Assembly: GCF_007860175.1 (NCBI RefSeq)
Contig: NZ_SJPX01000001.1
Coordinates: 1,302,001-1,366,000 of the forward strand
Direction: 5' to 3'
From: Rubripirellula reticaptiva
GTDB lineage: Bacteria > Planctomycetota > Planctomycetia > Pirellulales > Pirellulaceae
Length of the DNA: 64,000 bases
Position numbers and translations under genes: made by a program. Each line of letters begins with the position of its first letter. Positions within the stretch are counted from its first letter, which is position 1. The notes beneath the pieces were generated by a model. That model did no database searches, was not told the DNA's origin, and saw only the letters and a list, made by a program, of their open reading frames with translations. Shown one piece after another: positions 17,977 through 27,607 of the stretch.

Positions 17977-19938
17977 TTGTTACCGTCTAAGAAACCTGCT
18001 GCTTCGGTATCTGCATCAACGAACTTTCGTCGTGCTTGTGTCGTTGCCTGCGCGGTCGTTTCCACGGTTGGCTGTTCGGCAAGTCGCTTTGCGAAACCCG
18101 ATTCGAGTGTGAAGCCGGACACGCTGGTTGAATCGCCCATCCTTGATTCCCAACAGCGGTTGCTTGATCAGGCGGAATCGATTTTTCAGCTGGTGTCGGT
18201 CAGCGAGCAGCGAGTCACTCAATATGACGAATCGGAACATGACTCGCACTTGGGCTTGGTCGCGGATGAATCGGTCGCGGTCGGCGAGGTTTCGTACTCG
18301 CCCGATCCTGTCGCCGAGTCGGCGCAGCCACGCGATGCTAATGTCGTCCCCGACCAGTTTTATGACCTGACCGAAAGCCAAATGTTGTCGCTGGCGCTGG
18401 CGAACAGTCCTGTCTTGCGACCGCTTGGAATTCGAGTTCTCGATAGTCCCGCCGCGGCGACAACCGTTTATGACACAGCCATTGCGGCGACGGATCCATT
18501 CTATGGACCGGCCGCCGCGCTTGCCGAGTTTGATACGCGTTTGACGGCAAGCTTGTCATCCCAAAATAACGATCGTGTCTTCAACAATTCCACCTTGGGC
18601 GGTGACGTTCAGCAACTGGTTCAAGATTTTGCCTCGCTCAACACTGGCCTTCAAAAGCGAAGTCTGAGCGGTGCAGCGTTCAATTTCGATACCGTTCATG
18701 CGTACGACAACAACAACCGGTCTGGCAACAGTTTTCGAAGTTATTGGGAAAATCAGTATCAGTTCGGTGTTCGGCAACCAATCCTGCAGGGTGCTGGTCG
18801 TGAGTTCAACCTGATCGCTGGGCCAAACGCTCAACCAGGTTTCAATTTTTCAAACGGAATCTTGATTGCGAGACTGAACAATCGTATGTCCGATGCCGAT
18901 TTTGCAATCTCATTGCGGACATTCGTGCGCGACTTGTATTCGGTCTACTGGGACTTGAAGCGTCAATACGAGAACTATCAAAACGTTCTTGTCGCCGAAG
19001 AACTTGCCTGCCGGACTTGGCAAAGCGTTTTGGCGAAATCGGATGCAAGCGTGACTGGTGGCGAAGCGAACAAAGAGGCTCAAGCTCGTGCGAAGTACTA
19101 CAGCTACAAACGCCAAACGCAGACTTCCCTCGGTGGTGATGGGTCGCAAGAAGGACTTTACGTCGTCGAACGCAAACTGCGGCGTTTGATTGGATTGCCG
19201 ATTGTCGATGGAGAATTGCTTCGCCCGGTCGACGCGGTGCCCTGTGCACCGATGAAGTTCGACTACGATGCATTGATTACGCGAGCGATGGCAAGTCGAA
19301 CCGAGCTGACGCGACAGTCCATGAAGGTCCAGCAGCAGCAGTTGCGGTTGATTGCAGCCAAGAATTTCTTGCTGCCCCAACTCGATTTGATCGGGCGATA
19401 TCGATTGAGAGGTTTTGGCGATGATTTGACGGGAGATGACAGCGGCGAGCGTTTCGCGAGCGCCTACAAGGACTTCTTTTCGCTTGATCACCAAGAGTTC
19501 GAATTTGGTGTCGAGATGGGAGTCACCGCGGGGCGACGCCAAGCTCGTGCGGCTGTCCGGAATGCGGGGCTTCAGGTCAATCGCGAACAGTCCGTCTTGG
19601 CCGAACAACAGCGGACCGTTGAGCATCAGATCAGCGATGCTCACGCTGCGGTTGCATCGGCCTATGCGGCGATGGAAACTTCACTAGCTCAGGTTGATGC
19701 GTCGCGAACGAGGTTGGAATCTTCGCAGGCTCTTTTTGTTGCAGACAAGATCCAGATCGAGTTCATGCTGGACGCTCAGGAAGAACTGCTTCGAGCCGAA
19801 ACTCAACTGGCTGCGGATCAAACGCGGTACGCGATGTCGCTCGTGGAAGTGAATGCTGCAACAGGCACCTTGCTAAGCGATCTGGGCATTCACGTTCAAC
19901 ACACCGCTTGTCAGTCTCATGCCGTGTTTGCGTACTGA
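17977..19938 (+). CDS. TolC-like outer membrane efflux lipoprotein
   Basis: 653 residues, TTG start with the ribosome site GGGAAGG six bases upstream. The N-terminus is basic then hydrophobic and ends STVGC, a plausible though atypical lipobox (Thr at -3). Two outer-membrane efflux (OEP) repeats are visible, each with long helices and a strand pair: the first about 225-400 (FAISLRTFVRDLYSVYWDLK), the second about 415-640 (FEFGVEMGVTAGRRQARAAV, LAEQQRTVEHQISDAHAAVA, LAQVDASRTRLESSQALFVA). Such proteins form trimeric exit ducts for type I or RND export. No adaptor or pump gene is adjacent on this strand; the MacA-type operon is at 7.5-11.5 kb on the other strand and could partner with it. Confidence 0.87.
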   Translation: MLPSKKPAASVSASTNFRRACVVACAVVSTVGCSASRFAKPDSSVKPDTLVESPILDSQQRLLDQAESIFQLVSVSEQRVTQYDESEHDSHLGLVADESVAVGEVSYSPDPVAESAQPRDANVVPDQFYDLTESQMLSLALANSPVLRPLGIRVLDSPAAATTVYDTAIAATDPFYGPAAALAEFDTRLTASLSSQNNDRVFNNSTLGGDVQQLVQDFASLNTGLQKRSLSGAAFNFDTVHAYDNNNRSGNSFRSYWENQYQFGVRQPILQGAGREFNLIAGPNAQPGFNFSNGILIARLNNRMSDADFAISLRTFVRDLYSVYWDLKRQYENYQNVLVAEELACRTWQSVLAKSDASVTGGEANKEAQARAKYYSYKRQTQTSLGGDGSQEGLYVVERKLRRLIGLPIVDGELLRPVDAVPCAPMKFDYDALITRAMASRTELTRQSMKVQQQQLRLIAAKNFLLPQLDLIGRYRLRGFGDDLTGDDSGERFASAYKDFFSLDHQEFEFGVEMGVTAGRRQARAAVRNAGLQVNREQSVLAEQQRTVEHQISDAHAAVASAYAAMETSLAQVDASRTRLESSQALFVADKIQIEFMLDAQEELLRAETQLAADQTRYAMSLVEVNAATGTLLSDLGIHVQHTACQSHAVFAY

Positions 19939-20005
19939 GCGATTTGCACAGCGGCGTTGGAGTTTCGGGTATCTATTTTCCGCTCATGAGTAAACGCGGG
20001 CCGAA

Positions 20006-20947
20006 ATGATCAAGACCTTCCGATTTGATCCGTTGCCCGGCGCGCGGCCGTACGAGAATCCACGCTCGATGCGGGTGCGCAGGCATCAAGCTGGATTGTC
20101 GCTGTTGAATTTCTTGTTGGAGTTTCATCCGCCGACTCGGCGACAGAGTTGGCTAGACTGGATCGCGGCGGGCGACATCACGATTGACGGTCAATGTGCC
20201 CAGGCGGATCGAGTCGTGCTGGCGGGTGAGCGGTATGTTCACACGATGCATGACGTGTGCGAACCGGATGTTGCACCGGAGGTGGTGGTGCTGCACGAAG
20301 ACGACGCGATTATTGTCGTTGACAAGCCCGCGCCGATGCCAGTTCATCCCAGCGGGCGATTCAATCGCAACACCTTGCTTTGTTTGTTGCAAACCGTCTA
20401 TCTCGACGACAAGCTTCGCATGGCTCACCGGCTAGACGCCAACACCACGGGCGTGGTGGTGGTTTGCCGAACGGCTGCTGCAGCTACGTCCATTCAGACT
20501 CAGTTTGCCAATCGGCAAGTCAAAAAACAGTATGCCGCGGTCGTGCATGGGCATGTGACTTGGGATGACTACGTTTGTCAGCTGCCGATCCAAAGTTCGG
20601 CGGATTTGTCGCCTAAGCAGAACACGATTGGATCGCGAACCGTTCATCCGGATGGTTTACCGGCGGAAACCATCTTTCGAGTGCTGGAGAGACTCCATGA
20701 CAACACGACTCGAATCGAAGCGATACCCATCACGGGGCGTACGAACCAGATCCGTGTTCACTTGTGGGCGATGGGATTTCCGATTGTCGGCGATCCGCTT
20801 TATCTGCCAGGCGGCAAGCTGGGCCAGCAGCAAACGCTGGGCGTTGGGGATCCGCCGATGAGATTGCACGCTGCACGATTGATGTTTGTCCACCCGCAGA
20901 CCGGCCGCGAAGTCAGCTTTGAGAGCCGTTCAAAAGCGACCGATTGA
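20006..20947 (+). CDS. RluA-family RNA pseudouridine synthase
   Basis: 313 residues. The N-terminal S4-like segment (about 30-80, SWLDWIAAGDITIDGQCAQA) is followed by the catalytic domain with IIVVDKPAPMPVHPSGRFN and MAHRLDANTTGVVVVCRTA, where the Asp of HRLD is the catalytic residue of the RluA/RluC/RluD group. The later signature ITGRTNQIRVHLWAMGFPIVGDPLY is complete. It isomerises uridines in rRNA or tRNA; the target cannot be told from sequence. A Pro-rich N-terminal extension of about 25 residues precedes the S4 part. A stand-alone gene between the TolC-like gene and the SEC-C protein. Confidence 0.93.
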   Translation: MIKTFRFDPLPGARPYENPRSMRVRRHQAGLSLLNFLLEFHPPTRRQSWLDWIAAGDITIDGQCAQADRVVLAGERYVHTMHDVCEPDVAPEVVVLHEDDAIIVVDKPAPMPVHPSGRFNRNTLLCLLQTVYLDDKLRMAHRLDANTTGVVVVCRTAAAATSIQTQFANRQVKKQYAAVVHGHVTWDDYVCQLPIQSSADLSPKQNTIGSRTVHPDGLPAETIFRVLERLHDNTTRIEAIPITGRTNQIRVHLWAMGFPIVGDPLYLPGGKLGQQQTLGVGDPPMRLHAARLMFVHPQTGREVSFESRSKATD

Positions 20948-21190
20948 ATCGCGACGCTAGCTTTTTCCAGAGAATGTTCGGTTTAGGTTTTTGCAAGTTT
21001 CGAGGCACGGAGCGGTCAAGGTAACGTCGGCGACCGCTTGCCAGCGTACACCTGCGGCTTTGGGACGCGTTTGCGGACGGACAGGTCGCTTTGCCGGTTG
21101 GTGGTATGGTGGTCGGCGAGGGCGAGGAAAGGTGCTAAAGTCAGTGTCTAAACCGAGATCCGATCCCTATCCAGTGGACCCATTTTTCCG

Positions 21191-23350
21191 ATGACTGTCG
21201 ATACTTACGCGATTTGCCCGTGCGGCAGCGGCAAAAAAATCAAGTTCTGCAAGTGCAAGGACTCCGTTCACGAACTCGACGAAATCATGAACATGATCGA
21301 GGGTGGACAGGTTGTCCCCTCGCTTGACCGATTGTCGAACATTCTTTCCGAGAATCCAGATGCGGCTTGGGCGTTGGCGATTCGCGGTCGCTTGTTGCTG
21401 GATTTGCGTGAGTACGATTCGCTGACCGAGAACGCCGAACGGTTCATTCGGTTGCAGCCTAGTAACCCGCTGGCGCTGACTCAGTCGGCCGCCGCGTTGT
21501 TGTTTCGTGGCAAGCAAGAAGAAGCGACCACGAAGATGTTAGAGGCGTTGACCGAAAGTGGTCGCGATGTCGACGCATTCGTGTTGGACGTGTCGTCGGT
21601 GCTGGCATACTCGTTGGCTCAAAGCGGCGTCTTTTTGACCGCGCGTGTTTACGCGACCTTGGCGATGATGGCATCGGGTTATCAGGGTGGGCAAACCGCG
21701 ATGACAGTGCTGCGTCAATTGAATTCAGCGCCGACGATCAGCCAGTTGATGAAGGCCATTCCCGAACCGATCGAGCGACCGGAAGGCGTCGAGTGGGGCG
21801 AGCGTTTCGATGAAGCAGCGACGCTGCTACGAAGCAATAAGGTGATCTTGGCTGAAACGAAGTTTGAGTCGCTGCGACGGACCGTTCCGAAAGAGCCCGC
21901 GATTCTGCTCGGTCTTTTGACTTGTGCCATTTGGCGTGGCGACACGGACTCGCAATCAGATTTGTTGAAGAAGTTGTCGGCTTGCGAGTCGCTTGATTTC
22001 GAACAACGTGCTCGCTATCTGGCGATGTCAGCGCTGGCGAAGCCAGGTGCCCCGGATGCTTCGGTCGCGACGGTGACTTTGTCGGCTGATATTGACAAGG
22101 CAGACGAAGCCGAAATGGCGCTGATGACCGACGCTCGCATGGTTTCGTTGCCAGCCGACTTGCTGCAAGGCATGCGGACCAGCGAAGAGGACGTGCCGCC
22201 GAAGTCTGGTTTCCAGATTCTCGATCGCGACAAACCGGAATCGTTGGAAGTCTTGCCAGCGGTCAATGACGTCCCCGAAGCGATCGCGATGGTGTTCGTT
22301 TACGGTCGGCAAACCGACCGTTCGGCTCGTGTCGAAGTCATCGAAGTTCGGAAGGAAAACGTTGCCGAAGTGCGATCACGCATCGATGGTGTACTGAGCG
22401 GTTTGACATGGACAGAAACAGACGGCGAACAGTTGCCGTTGTTGGTGGGTTGCCAGCCAGCGATTGCGATGTTGCGGTTCAAGGCAAATCCTGCCGAAGC
22501 CGAGAAGCTGCAAAACGAGCTGTCCAATACTCGCATGGCTGCCGCAATCGTATCGCTGAAGTTGCCGATTCTTGGCGGAGCATCGCTGCAAGATTTAGCT
22601 GGCGACGAATCGAAATTGCTCGAGCGAACTGCTGTGGTACGCATTGTCCAACAATACGATTCGATCGCGGCAAAGGGCGACGTTGTGATGGACGAAGTGG
22701 TTAAGTTGGCGGGCTTGGCGCCGCTGGCAATGATCACGCCAACCGACGAGCAGACTGAATCGATCGCCAACGAAGATCTGAACTTGGTTGACCCAAGCGG
22801 TTTGAACGGCGAATCGATGATCTACTTGCTTCAGCGCGCTCAACAGGTTTCGGCAACGCCAGCGACTCGCCGATTGGCGACGCGTTTGATCGATGCGGAT
22901 TTGACCGACGAACAGAAGCCAGCCAAGTTGCTCGCCTACATGTCGTTGATCAACGCTGCGGAAGGCGCTACCGAAGCCATCGAGTTGATGGATAAAGCTA
23001 AAGCCTTCGCCGCGAGCAATGGTCTTTCAACTTCGAATCTTTTGCTGAGCGAAATCGGGCTGCGTTTGTCCGCGGGTGATGGACCGGGTTTCCAAAACAC
23101 GCTGCAAGAACTGACCACTCGCTACGGCAACGAGCCTGAAACGATGGCGCGTTTGCAGCAGATGTTGATCCAGTATGGCTTGATCAATCCAGACGGCTCG
23201 CCACGCGGTGGTCGCCCTCCTCAAGAGCCAGCCGCTGCTGGCGGTGGTTTGTGGACTCCGGACGGTGGTGGTTCGGGGGGGCCGGCCGGACCTGCTGGTC
23301 CACCGCCATCCGATGGTGGCAGCAAGTTGTGGGTCCCAGGAATGGACTGA
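21191..23350 (+). CDS. SEC-C zinc motif protein with TPR-like helical body
   Basis: 719 residues. Begins with a SEC-C zinc-binding motif, CPCGSGKKIKFCKC (about 9-22), the same metal knuckle found at the SecA C-terminus. A tetratricopeptide-like helical array follows (about 40-180, for example AAWALAIRGRLLLDLREYDS), then a long middle region with an alpha/beta flavour and further helical repeats (about 530-690). The tail is Gly/Pro-rich. No enzymatic motif and no export signal, so probably cytoplasmic. It starts with ATG at 21191, just after a 243-base spacer. Function unknown; the SEC-C knuckle in other proteins often serves protein or ribosome contact, which is only a hint here. Confidence 0.85.
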   Translation: MTVDTYAICPCGSGKKIKFCKCKDSVHELDEIMNMIEGGQVVPSLDRLSNILSENPDAAWALAIRGRLLLDLREYDSLTENAERFIRLQPSNPLALTQSAAALLFRGKQEEATTKMLEALTESGRDVDAFVLDVSSVLAYSLAQSGVFLTARVYATLAMMASGYQGGQTAMTVLRQLNSAPTISQLMKAIPEPIERPEGVEWGERFDEAATLLRSNKVILAETKFESLRRTVPKEPAILLGLLTCAIWRGDTDSQSDLLKKLSACESLDFEQRARYLAMSALAKPGAPDASVATVTLSADIDKADEAEMALMTDARMVSLPADLLQGMRTSEEDVPPKSGFQILDRDKPESLEVLPAVNDVPEAIAMVFVYGRQTDRSARVEVIEVRKENVAEVRSRIDGVLSGLTWTETDGEQLPLLVGCQPAIAMLRFKANPAEAEKLQNELSNTRMAAAIVSLKLPILGGASLQDLAGDESKLLERTAVVRIVQQYDSIAAKGDVVMDEVVKLAGLAPLAMITPTDEQTESIANEDLNLVDPSGLNGESMIYLLQRAQQVSATPATRRLATRLIDADLTDEQKPAKLLAYMSLINAAEGATEAIELMDKAKAFAASNGLSTSNLLLSEIGLRLSAGDGPGFQNTLQELTTRYGNEPETMARLQQMLIQYGLINPDGSPRGGRPPQEPAAAGGGLWTPDGGGSGGPAGPAGPPPSDGGSKLWVPGMD

Positions 23351-23444
23351 TCGATCTGGCTGGCCAGTTGGTCGGTCGGATGGTTCGCCGTTTGCGAAAC
23401 ACTGAGAGTTTCGATTTAGAATTTTTGATTTGAGATTTGAAGTC

Positions 23445-24566
23445 GTGTCTCTTTGTGATTCCACTGACGCCGATCATCGTTTTATGTCCGCAGCCATTCG
23501 GTTAGCATGGCGCGGGCAGGGGCACGTTGAACCCAACCCGATGGTCGGTTGCTTGATTGTTCGTGACGGTGTCGTGATTGGTGAGGGCTATCACGCTAAG
23601 TTCGGCGGACCGCATGCGGAAGTCGCGGCATTGCAGTCACTCGATTCAGTCGATGATGCTCGCGGAGCGACGGCCTACGTCACGTTGGAACCGTGCTGTC
23701 ACTTCGGTAAGACACCACCGTGCGCCGACGCGCTGGTCGATGCCGGTGTCGGCCGGGTTGTGATTGCGATGCAGGATCCATTCGAGCAAGTTGCCGGCGG
23801 CGGCATCACGCGTCTGAGGGCTGCGGGGATTGGAGTCACCGTGGGAGTTCTGGGCGATGAAGCGGCGGCGATGAACGCACCGTTTATCAAACGAGTTCGC
23901 GAGGGTCGGCCCTGGGTGATCGCCAAGTGGGCGATGACGATTGATGGCCGGATCGCGACCGAGAGCGGTGAAAGTCAGTGGATCACGGGTGCGTCGTCGC
24001 GTGCTGCGGTGCATCAATTGCGCGGCCGCGTCGATGCGATTGTGGTCGGCATGGGAACCGTGATCGCAGACGATCCGATGTTGGACGCGCGTCCGCCGGG
24101 CGCTCGTGTGGCCAACCGAATTGTGTTTTGTCGGCGGCGTTTGCCCGGCATCGATAGCAAACTCGTCCGCACTGCAGCGGGGGTCCCACTGTGGTTGGTG
24201 GCTGGTCCGGAAGTGGATGCTGAAAAATTACGGCAACTCGCATCGTTGGGAGCCAAAGTCATTCCGGTGGCGACAGGCGACGGTGTTGGGATGGTCGATC
24301 AGGCGATTGGAGAGCTCGCGAAAAACGGTGCGACCAACGTGATGTTGGAAGGCGGTGGCGAGCTTTTGTCTAGCTTTTTTGCGGCGAATCAAGTGGATGA
24401 ATGCCACGTCTACATCGGCGCCAAAGCTTTTGGGGGTGCGGCAGCACCTGGTCCCATCGGCGGAGTTGGCGTTGCCAGTCTGGACCAAGCGTGGCGTTTT
24501 GAGCTTCGCGAGCTGGATCGCTTTGATGGCGATGTGCGGCTGATTTACCGCCGTAGCGCGGACTGA
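23445..24566 (+). CDS. ribD: Riboflavin biosynthesis bifunctional deaminase/reductase
   Basis: About 373 residues. Catalyses two steps of riboflavin synthesis: deamination of the pyrimidine intermediate and NADPH-dependent reduction of its ribose. The deaminase half has the zinc signature HAEVAAL with PCCHFGKTPPCADAL (about 50-85). The reductase half begins around 145 with RPWVIAKWAMTIDGRIAT, followed by GESQWITGASSRAAVHQLRG and the substrate region IADDPMLDARPPG; VMLEGGGELLSSFF is near the end. The start is ambiguous: TTG 23430, GTG 23445 or ATG 23484; the GTG gives the usual short pre-helix. The bases before it (TTTGATTTGAGATTTG) look like degenerate simple repeat. Confidence 0.93.
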   Translation: MSLCDSTDADHRFMSAAIRLAWRGQGHVEPNPMVGCLIVRDGVVIGEGYHAKFGGPHAEVAALQSLDSVDDARGATAYVTLEPCCHFGKTPPCADALVDAGVGRVVIAMQDPFEQVAGGGITRLRAAGIGVTVGVLGDEAAAMNAPFIKRVREGRPWVIAKWAMTIDGRIATESGESQWITGASSRAAVHQLRGRVDAIVVGMGTVIADDPMLDARPPGARVANRIVFCRRRLPGIDSKLVRTAAGVPLWLVAGPEVDAEKLRQLASLGAKVIPVATGDGVGMVDQAIGELAKNGATNVMLEGGGELLSSFFAANQVDECHVYIGAKAFGGAAAPGPIGGVGVASLDQAWRFELRELDRFDGDVRLIYRRSAD

Positions 24567-24679
24567 TTAAAAGTTCCTCTTCATTTACTCAGCGGTTTCA
24601 GGCGATACTGACCTATGGACTCGTCGGCCTGCCCGATGAGGGTCGGCCAATGCGTCCACCGTACCGTTCGTTCCCATCG

Positions 24680-24712
24680 CCGCTGCGAAGCGGCCTACCC
24701 GAAGAATTCGGG
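24680..24712. repeat. Two adjacent short palindromes upstream of secreted gene
   Basis: CCGCT-gcga-AGCGG at 24680-24693 and CCCGAA-gaa-TTCGGG at 24698-24712, directly before the ribosome site of the gene at 24731. The pair resembles a REP-like intergenic element or a small structured leader; no second copy is seen in the window. Confidence 0.35.
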
Positions 24713-24730
24713 GAAAGAGAGGGTTCAGGG

Positions 24731-25759
24731 ATGAGGTGGCGTTTGCTGTTCGCCTTAATCGGCTTGTCCATCACGGGCGTGACGTCTTTCGCACAAAGAC
24801 CGCCCGGGGCTGAGGGTCTTGCCGCGGGGCGATCGAGTCCCAGCGAGTTTGGCACCGCCGAATTTCGCGACGCAGGTTTCTTTGGCGGGGCTCACAACCA
24901 ACCTGGGGTCGTCAAGTTCATGTTAGTTCAAGGCCGACTGTGCCTTGATCCACCGCGACACCGAAAGGGTTCGCAAAGCTGTCGAGAAGGTGACGTTTTC
25001 GAAAGCATCTGTGTTACGGCCCAGCGTGGCGTACCGTCGCTTCAGTACATCTGCCAGACGCCGCACCAGGACCTTCGCGTCAATGTTCAAGACGCCGATG
25101 CGGTGCGCATCGAATCCTTTTTGCCCGGGCGATCGCAACGTTCAGTTCTGCATCACCAACGGTCCGGTGATATTGTTTGGCAGCGGACGGACAGCAAAGA
25201 AAGGGAAGAAATCGTTTCGGTGACCGCATCCACGCTGCTGCACCTTCGGCACAGTCATCCCGCTGATTTCGATGCTCACTTTGGGCATTTGATCTCGCGG
25301 ATCTTGCAAGGCACGTCACTGCAGACACTATGCCAGCAGACCGAGGCTATCTTGATCGCCGAGACCGCCGCCGGAACCGCCGAGTTCAGCGAGTCTGACA
25401 TTGCGACAGTCGTCGAAGGACTTCGTTCACCTCGCCGCGGCGTTCGAACCCAATCAGTACGAACGATACTGGCTTGGGGGACACCCGCGCTCGCTTCGCT
25501 TGATGCGGTTGATCGTAGCACGTTGGACATTGAACAGCTCGATCGGCTTGATTTCATTCGCAATCAACTGCGGCAACGAACGCCTGATACCCCGCGGACC
25601 CTGGCCAAGTTATTGATCAACGACCCGGCGTATTGGCTGTCGATCGCCGATCAACTGTCGCACACCGATAAGCAAATTGCAGAAAATCGGTTGCGGCAAG
25701 TCGGGTTCGAGGTATCGCTGCTTGAGGCCGATCCAGTGGAGTACGTCGCGTCGCAGTAG
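24731..25759 (+). CDS. Secreted protein of unknown function
   Basis: 342 residues. Cleavable signal peptide: MRWRLLFALIGLSITGVTSF then A. The ATG is preceded by GAGAGGG, a convincing ribosome site, so I chose it over an in-frame ATG 27 codons upstream in Arg/Pro-rich sequence. The mature part has a beta-rich first half (VVKFMLVQGRLCLD) and a helical second half with HEAT-like paired helices (SPRRGVRTQSVRTILAWG, LDRLDFIRNQLRQR). No catalytic motif recognised. Downstream lies a decayed gene cluster. Two small palindromes sit just upstream. A planctomycete-specific family is likely but unproved. Confidence 0.75.
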   Translation: MRWRLLFALIGLSITGVTSFAQRPPGAEGLAAGRSSPSEFGTAEFRDAGFFGGAHNQPGVVKFMLVQGRLCLDPPRHRKGSQSCREGDVFESICVTAQRGVPSLQYICQTPHQDLRVNVQDADAVRIESFLPGRSQRSVLHHQRSGDIVWQRTDSKEREEIVSVTASTLLHLRHSHPADFDAHFGHLISRILQGTSLQTLCQQTEAILIAETAAGTAEFSESDIATVVEGLRSPRRGVRTQSVRTILAWGTPALASLDAVDRSTLDIEQLDRLDFIRNQLRQRTPDTPRTLAKLLINDPAYWLSIADQLSHTDKQIAENRLRQVGFEVSLLEADPVEYVASQ

Positions 25760-25797
25760 CGGCGGCATGCCTCAATCGGGGCGACTTCGCGGGAACG

Positions 25798-26543
25798 GTG
25801 GCCACTGCTCGGCCATTGCCGGCGATAGTCAAGCACTCACCCAAGCAGATCGAGATTCGTGAACGCGAGTCTCGGATCCTACAGCTCGCCCGCCCGATGG
25901 TAGCCGCGGGAAGGATTGCTGCGCTCAGCATGGGCGCCATCGCACGCGAAATGCGATACGCCAACGGCACGATCCATAACCACCTTTTCCTGCAAAGAAC
26001 AAAATTCTGCTCGCGCTGGCGATCCAGAGTACCGAGACTCGGCTATCGCTCTTTCATATCGCCAGCAGTCCGAGTCGACCTCGCGAAATTCGATGGCGGC
26101 GATTGGATTGCTTGCGAGGATTTCCGCAATCGGTTTGCTGACCTGCTCGCGATTGAGACTCTGGTCCGGCACGCCACGATCTGGGAAAAGGCCAGTGATC
26201 GGCGACCAGAAACGCTAATGGATTGCGAAAGCCGAACGGTGTCGTGGGTCGCTAGCGTCGACCAGCAAGCGATCGAAGCCGGTGATTTGTCGTTGCCTGG
26301 GGAGGTACCAAGGTCGAGAAAATCGTGTTTGGGCTTTGGTCGCTGACTTATGGCGGAATGATGATCGATTCGACTTCGCCCGGACTCGGAAAGGTTGGCG
26401 TTCGCGACATACTAGCCGCGATCCGTCGGAACTGTAACGCGATGATGGACGGCGATGGTTGGACACCGCTGTACCACGCCGCCAGCTATCGAAAGCTTGT
26501 AACGCGAGTCCGCGCGACGCTCTTGCGACAGATTCCTACCTAA
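25798..26543 (+). pseudogene. TetR-family regulator pseudogene, multiply frameshifted
   Basis: The N-terminal helix-turn-helix is readable in one frame (RESRILQLARPMVAAG, then AIAREMRYANGTIHNH). After about 25985 the match continues in another frame (KILLALAIQSTETRLSLFHI), returns to the first around 26107 (DFRNRFADLLAIETLVRHAT through DLSLPG at about 26300), and ends in the second frame (VFGLWSLTYGGMMIDSTSP to RVRATLLRQIPT, stop at 26543). At least three frame changes are therefore needed to make one TetR protein of normal length (about 245 residues). It would have controlled the neighbouring efflux remnants. Clearly non-functional as read here. Confidence 0.8.
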
Positions 26544-26633
26544 CCAGTTGCGGTTACCAACGTTGAATCGCCAGCTGGTTTTTCCCGTTGTGTCGGTGCC
26601 CACGCAATCACCATGAATCGTAGCCCCATGTGA

Positions 26634-26840
26634 TCTTCGGGTGACCGACGGTTCAAGACTCGATTGCCGATACTGGTTTGCACAAACGGATGTGTCAGCG
26701 TCGCTGCTGGTTGGCTGGTTCAGCAAAACAATGATCCGGCGGGTGCCGGTTTGTCGTCCAGTGATTCGGCAGCCGATCGTGCGACGTCCCGTTCACACGC
26801 ATTGCCCGTTAACGTCATGATCGCCAGGAAGCCGCGCTAG
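26634..26840 (+). pseudogene. Remnant of membrane-fusion protein N-terminus
   Basis: One frame without a start codon, after a stop at 26631, reads a basic stretch, a hydrophobic signal-like segment (LPILVCTNGCVSVAAGWLV), a Ser/Ala-rich linker and ALPVNVMIARKPR, then a stop. The layout, export helix then a PV-V entry strand, is the beginning of an RND-type periplasmic adaptor. The lipoyl, hairpin and barrel domains are missing. The position between the TetR and RND remnants is where an adaptor gene would stand. The rest of 26841-26903 is unrecognisable. Confidence 0.5.
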
Positions 26841-26903
26841 GGCTGGACGCCTCGTCCGTCGCTGCTCGTTTGCAGGGATCCGGCGCAAAGGGGGGCGTCG
26901 GGA

Positions 26904-27607
26904 ATGATGCGCACCGATGACCAGCAGTTGGCGATGGAAATTGCGGATCAATTTGAACAAGCCGGTGCGATCGGCGATACGCTGATCAAGTCGGGTGTTG
27001 TTAGGCGAGTCGTACGCGTCGGCGATATCGCTGACATCACTCGCGGATGTTCCGATCCGCTGTCACGTGATGCTGTCATCAATGATTCCCCCCCCGCGGT
27101 CGCACTTGGCGTCATGGTGCGTAAGACGCAGCGCATCGACCTGTGGCGTGCTGATTTCCAGCAGGTCCTCGATCAATATCAGTCTCGGCTACCGGCCGGT
27201 TTGGCGTTAGATATCATGCTTAACCAAAACAAGTACGGCGAGCAGCGGTTGTCTTCACTCGCCGGAAATCTACTGCTTGGCGTGGTTGCGATTGGCTTGG
27301 TCTTGTTGACGCTTGTGGGATGGCGAAGTGCCATCGTCGTGGCGTTGGCACTACCGCTGTCTGGGTTTACGACACTGTTTGCTCTAAGACTGTTGGGGAA
27401 TTCCGACATCATTCGATGTCGGTCACAGGAATGATCATCGTGATCAGGTTGTTGATTGACAACGCGATCGTTGCGGTCGATCAAGTGGTGGTTGAAGTGA
27501 ACGCAGGGGATTCGCCAATGGAGGCCCTTCGAAAAACGGTTGCAAAGTTTGTGGAACCCGCTCGCTTTTGTCGTCCGATCGAGGCGAGCAGAGATCGAAG
27601 CGACTAG
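26904..27607 (+). pseudogene. RND efflux pump (AcrB/HAE1-like) fragment
   Basis: About 177 residues in one frame cover an internal RND piece: FEQAGAIGDTLIKSG, VRVGDIADITRG, the porter-domain VMVRKTQRIDLWRADFQQVL and the transmembrane-entry segments LAGNLLLGVVAIGLVLLTLV and WRSAIVVALALPLSGFTTLF. Around 27410 the frame shifts and continues MSVTGMIIVIRLLIDNAIVA with the usual DNAIVAVD motif and SPMEALRKTVAKFVEPA, then stops at 27607. A normal pump has over 1000 residues, so both ends are lost. Overlaps the end of the caspase-like gene by four bases, so the deletion junction is probably here. Confidence 0.85.

Noticed and set aside
23395-23444. AT-rich repeated TTTGAGATTTG-type stretch before ribD as a regulatory element or riboswitch
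   Set aside because: An FMN riboswitch would need conserved stems that I cannot find; the stretch looks like a simple degenerate repeat.
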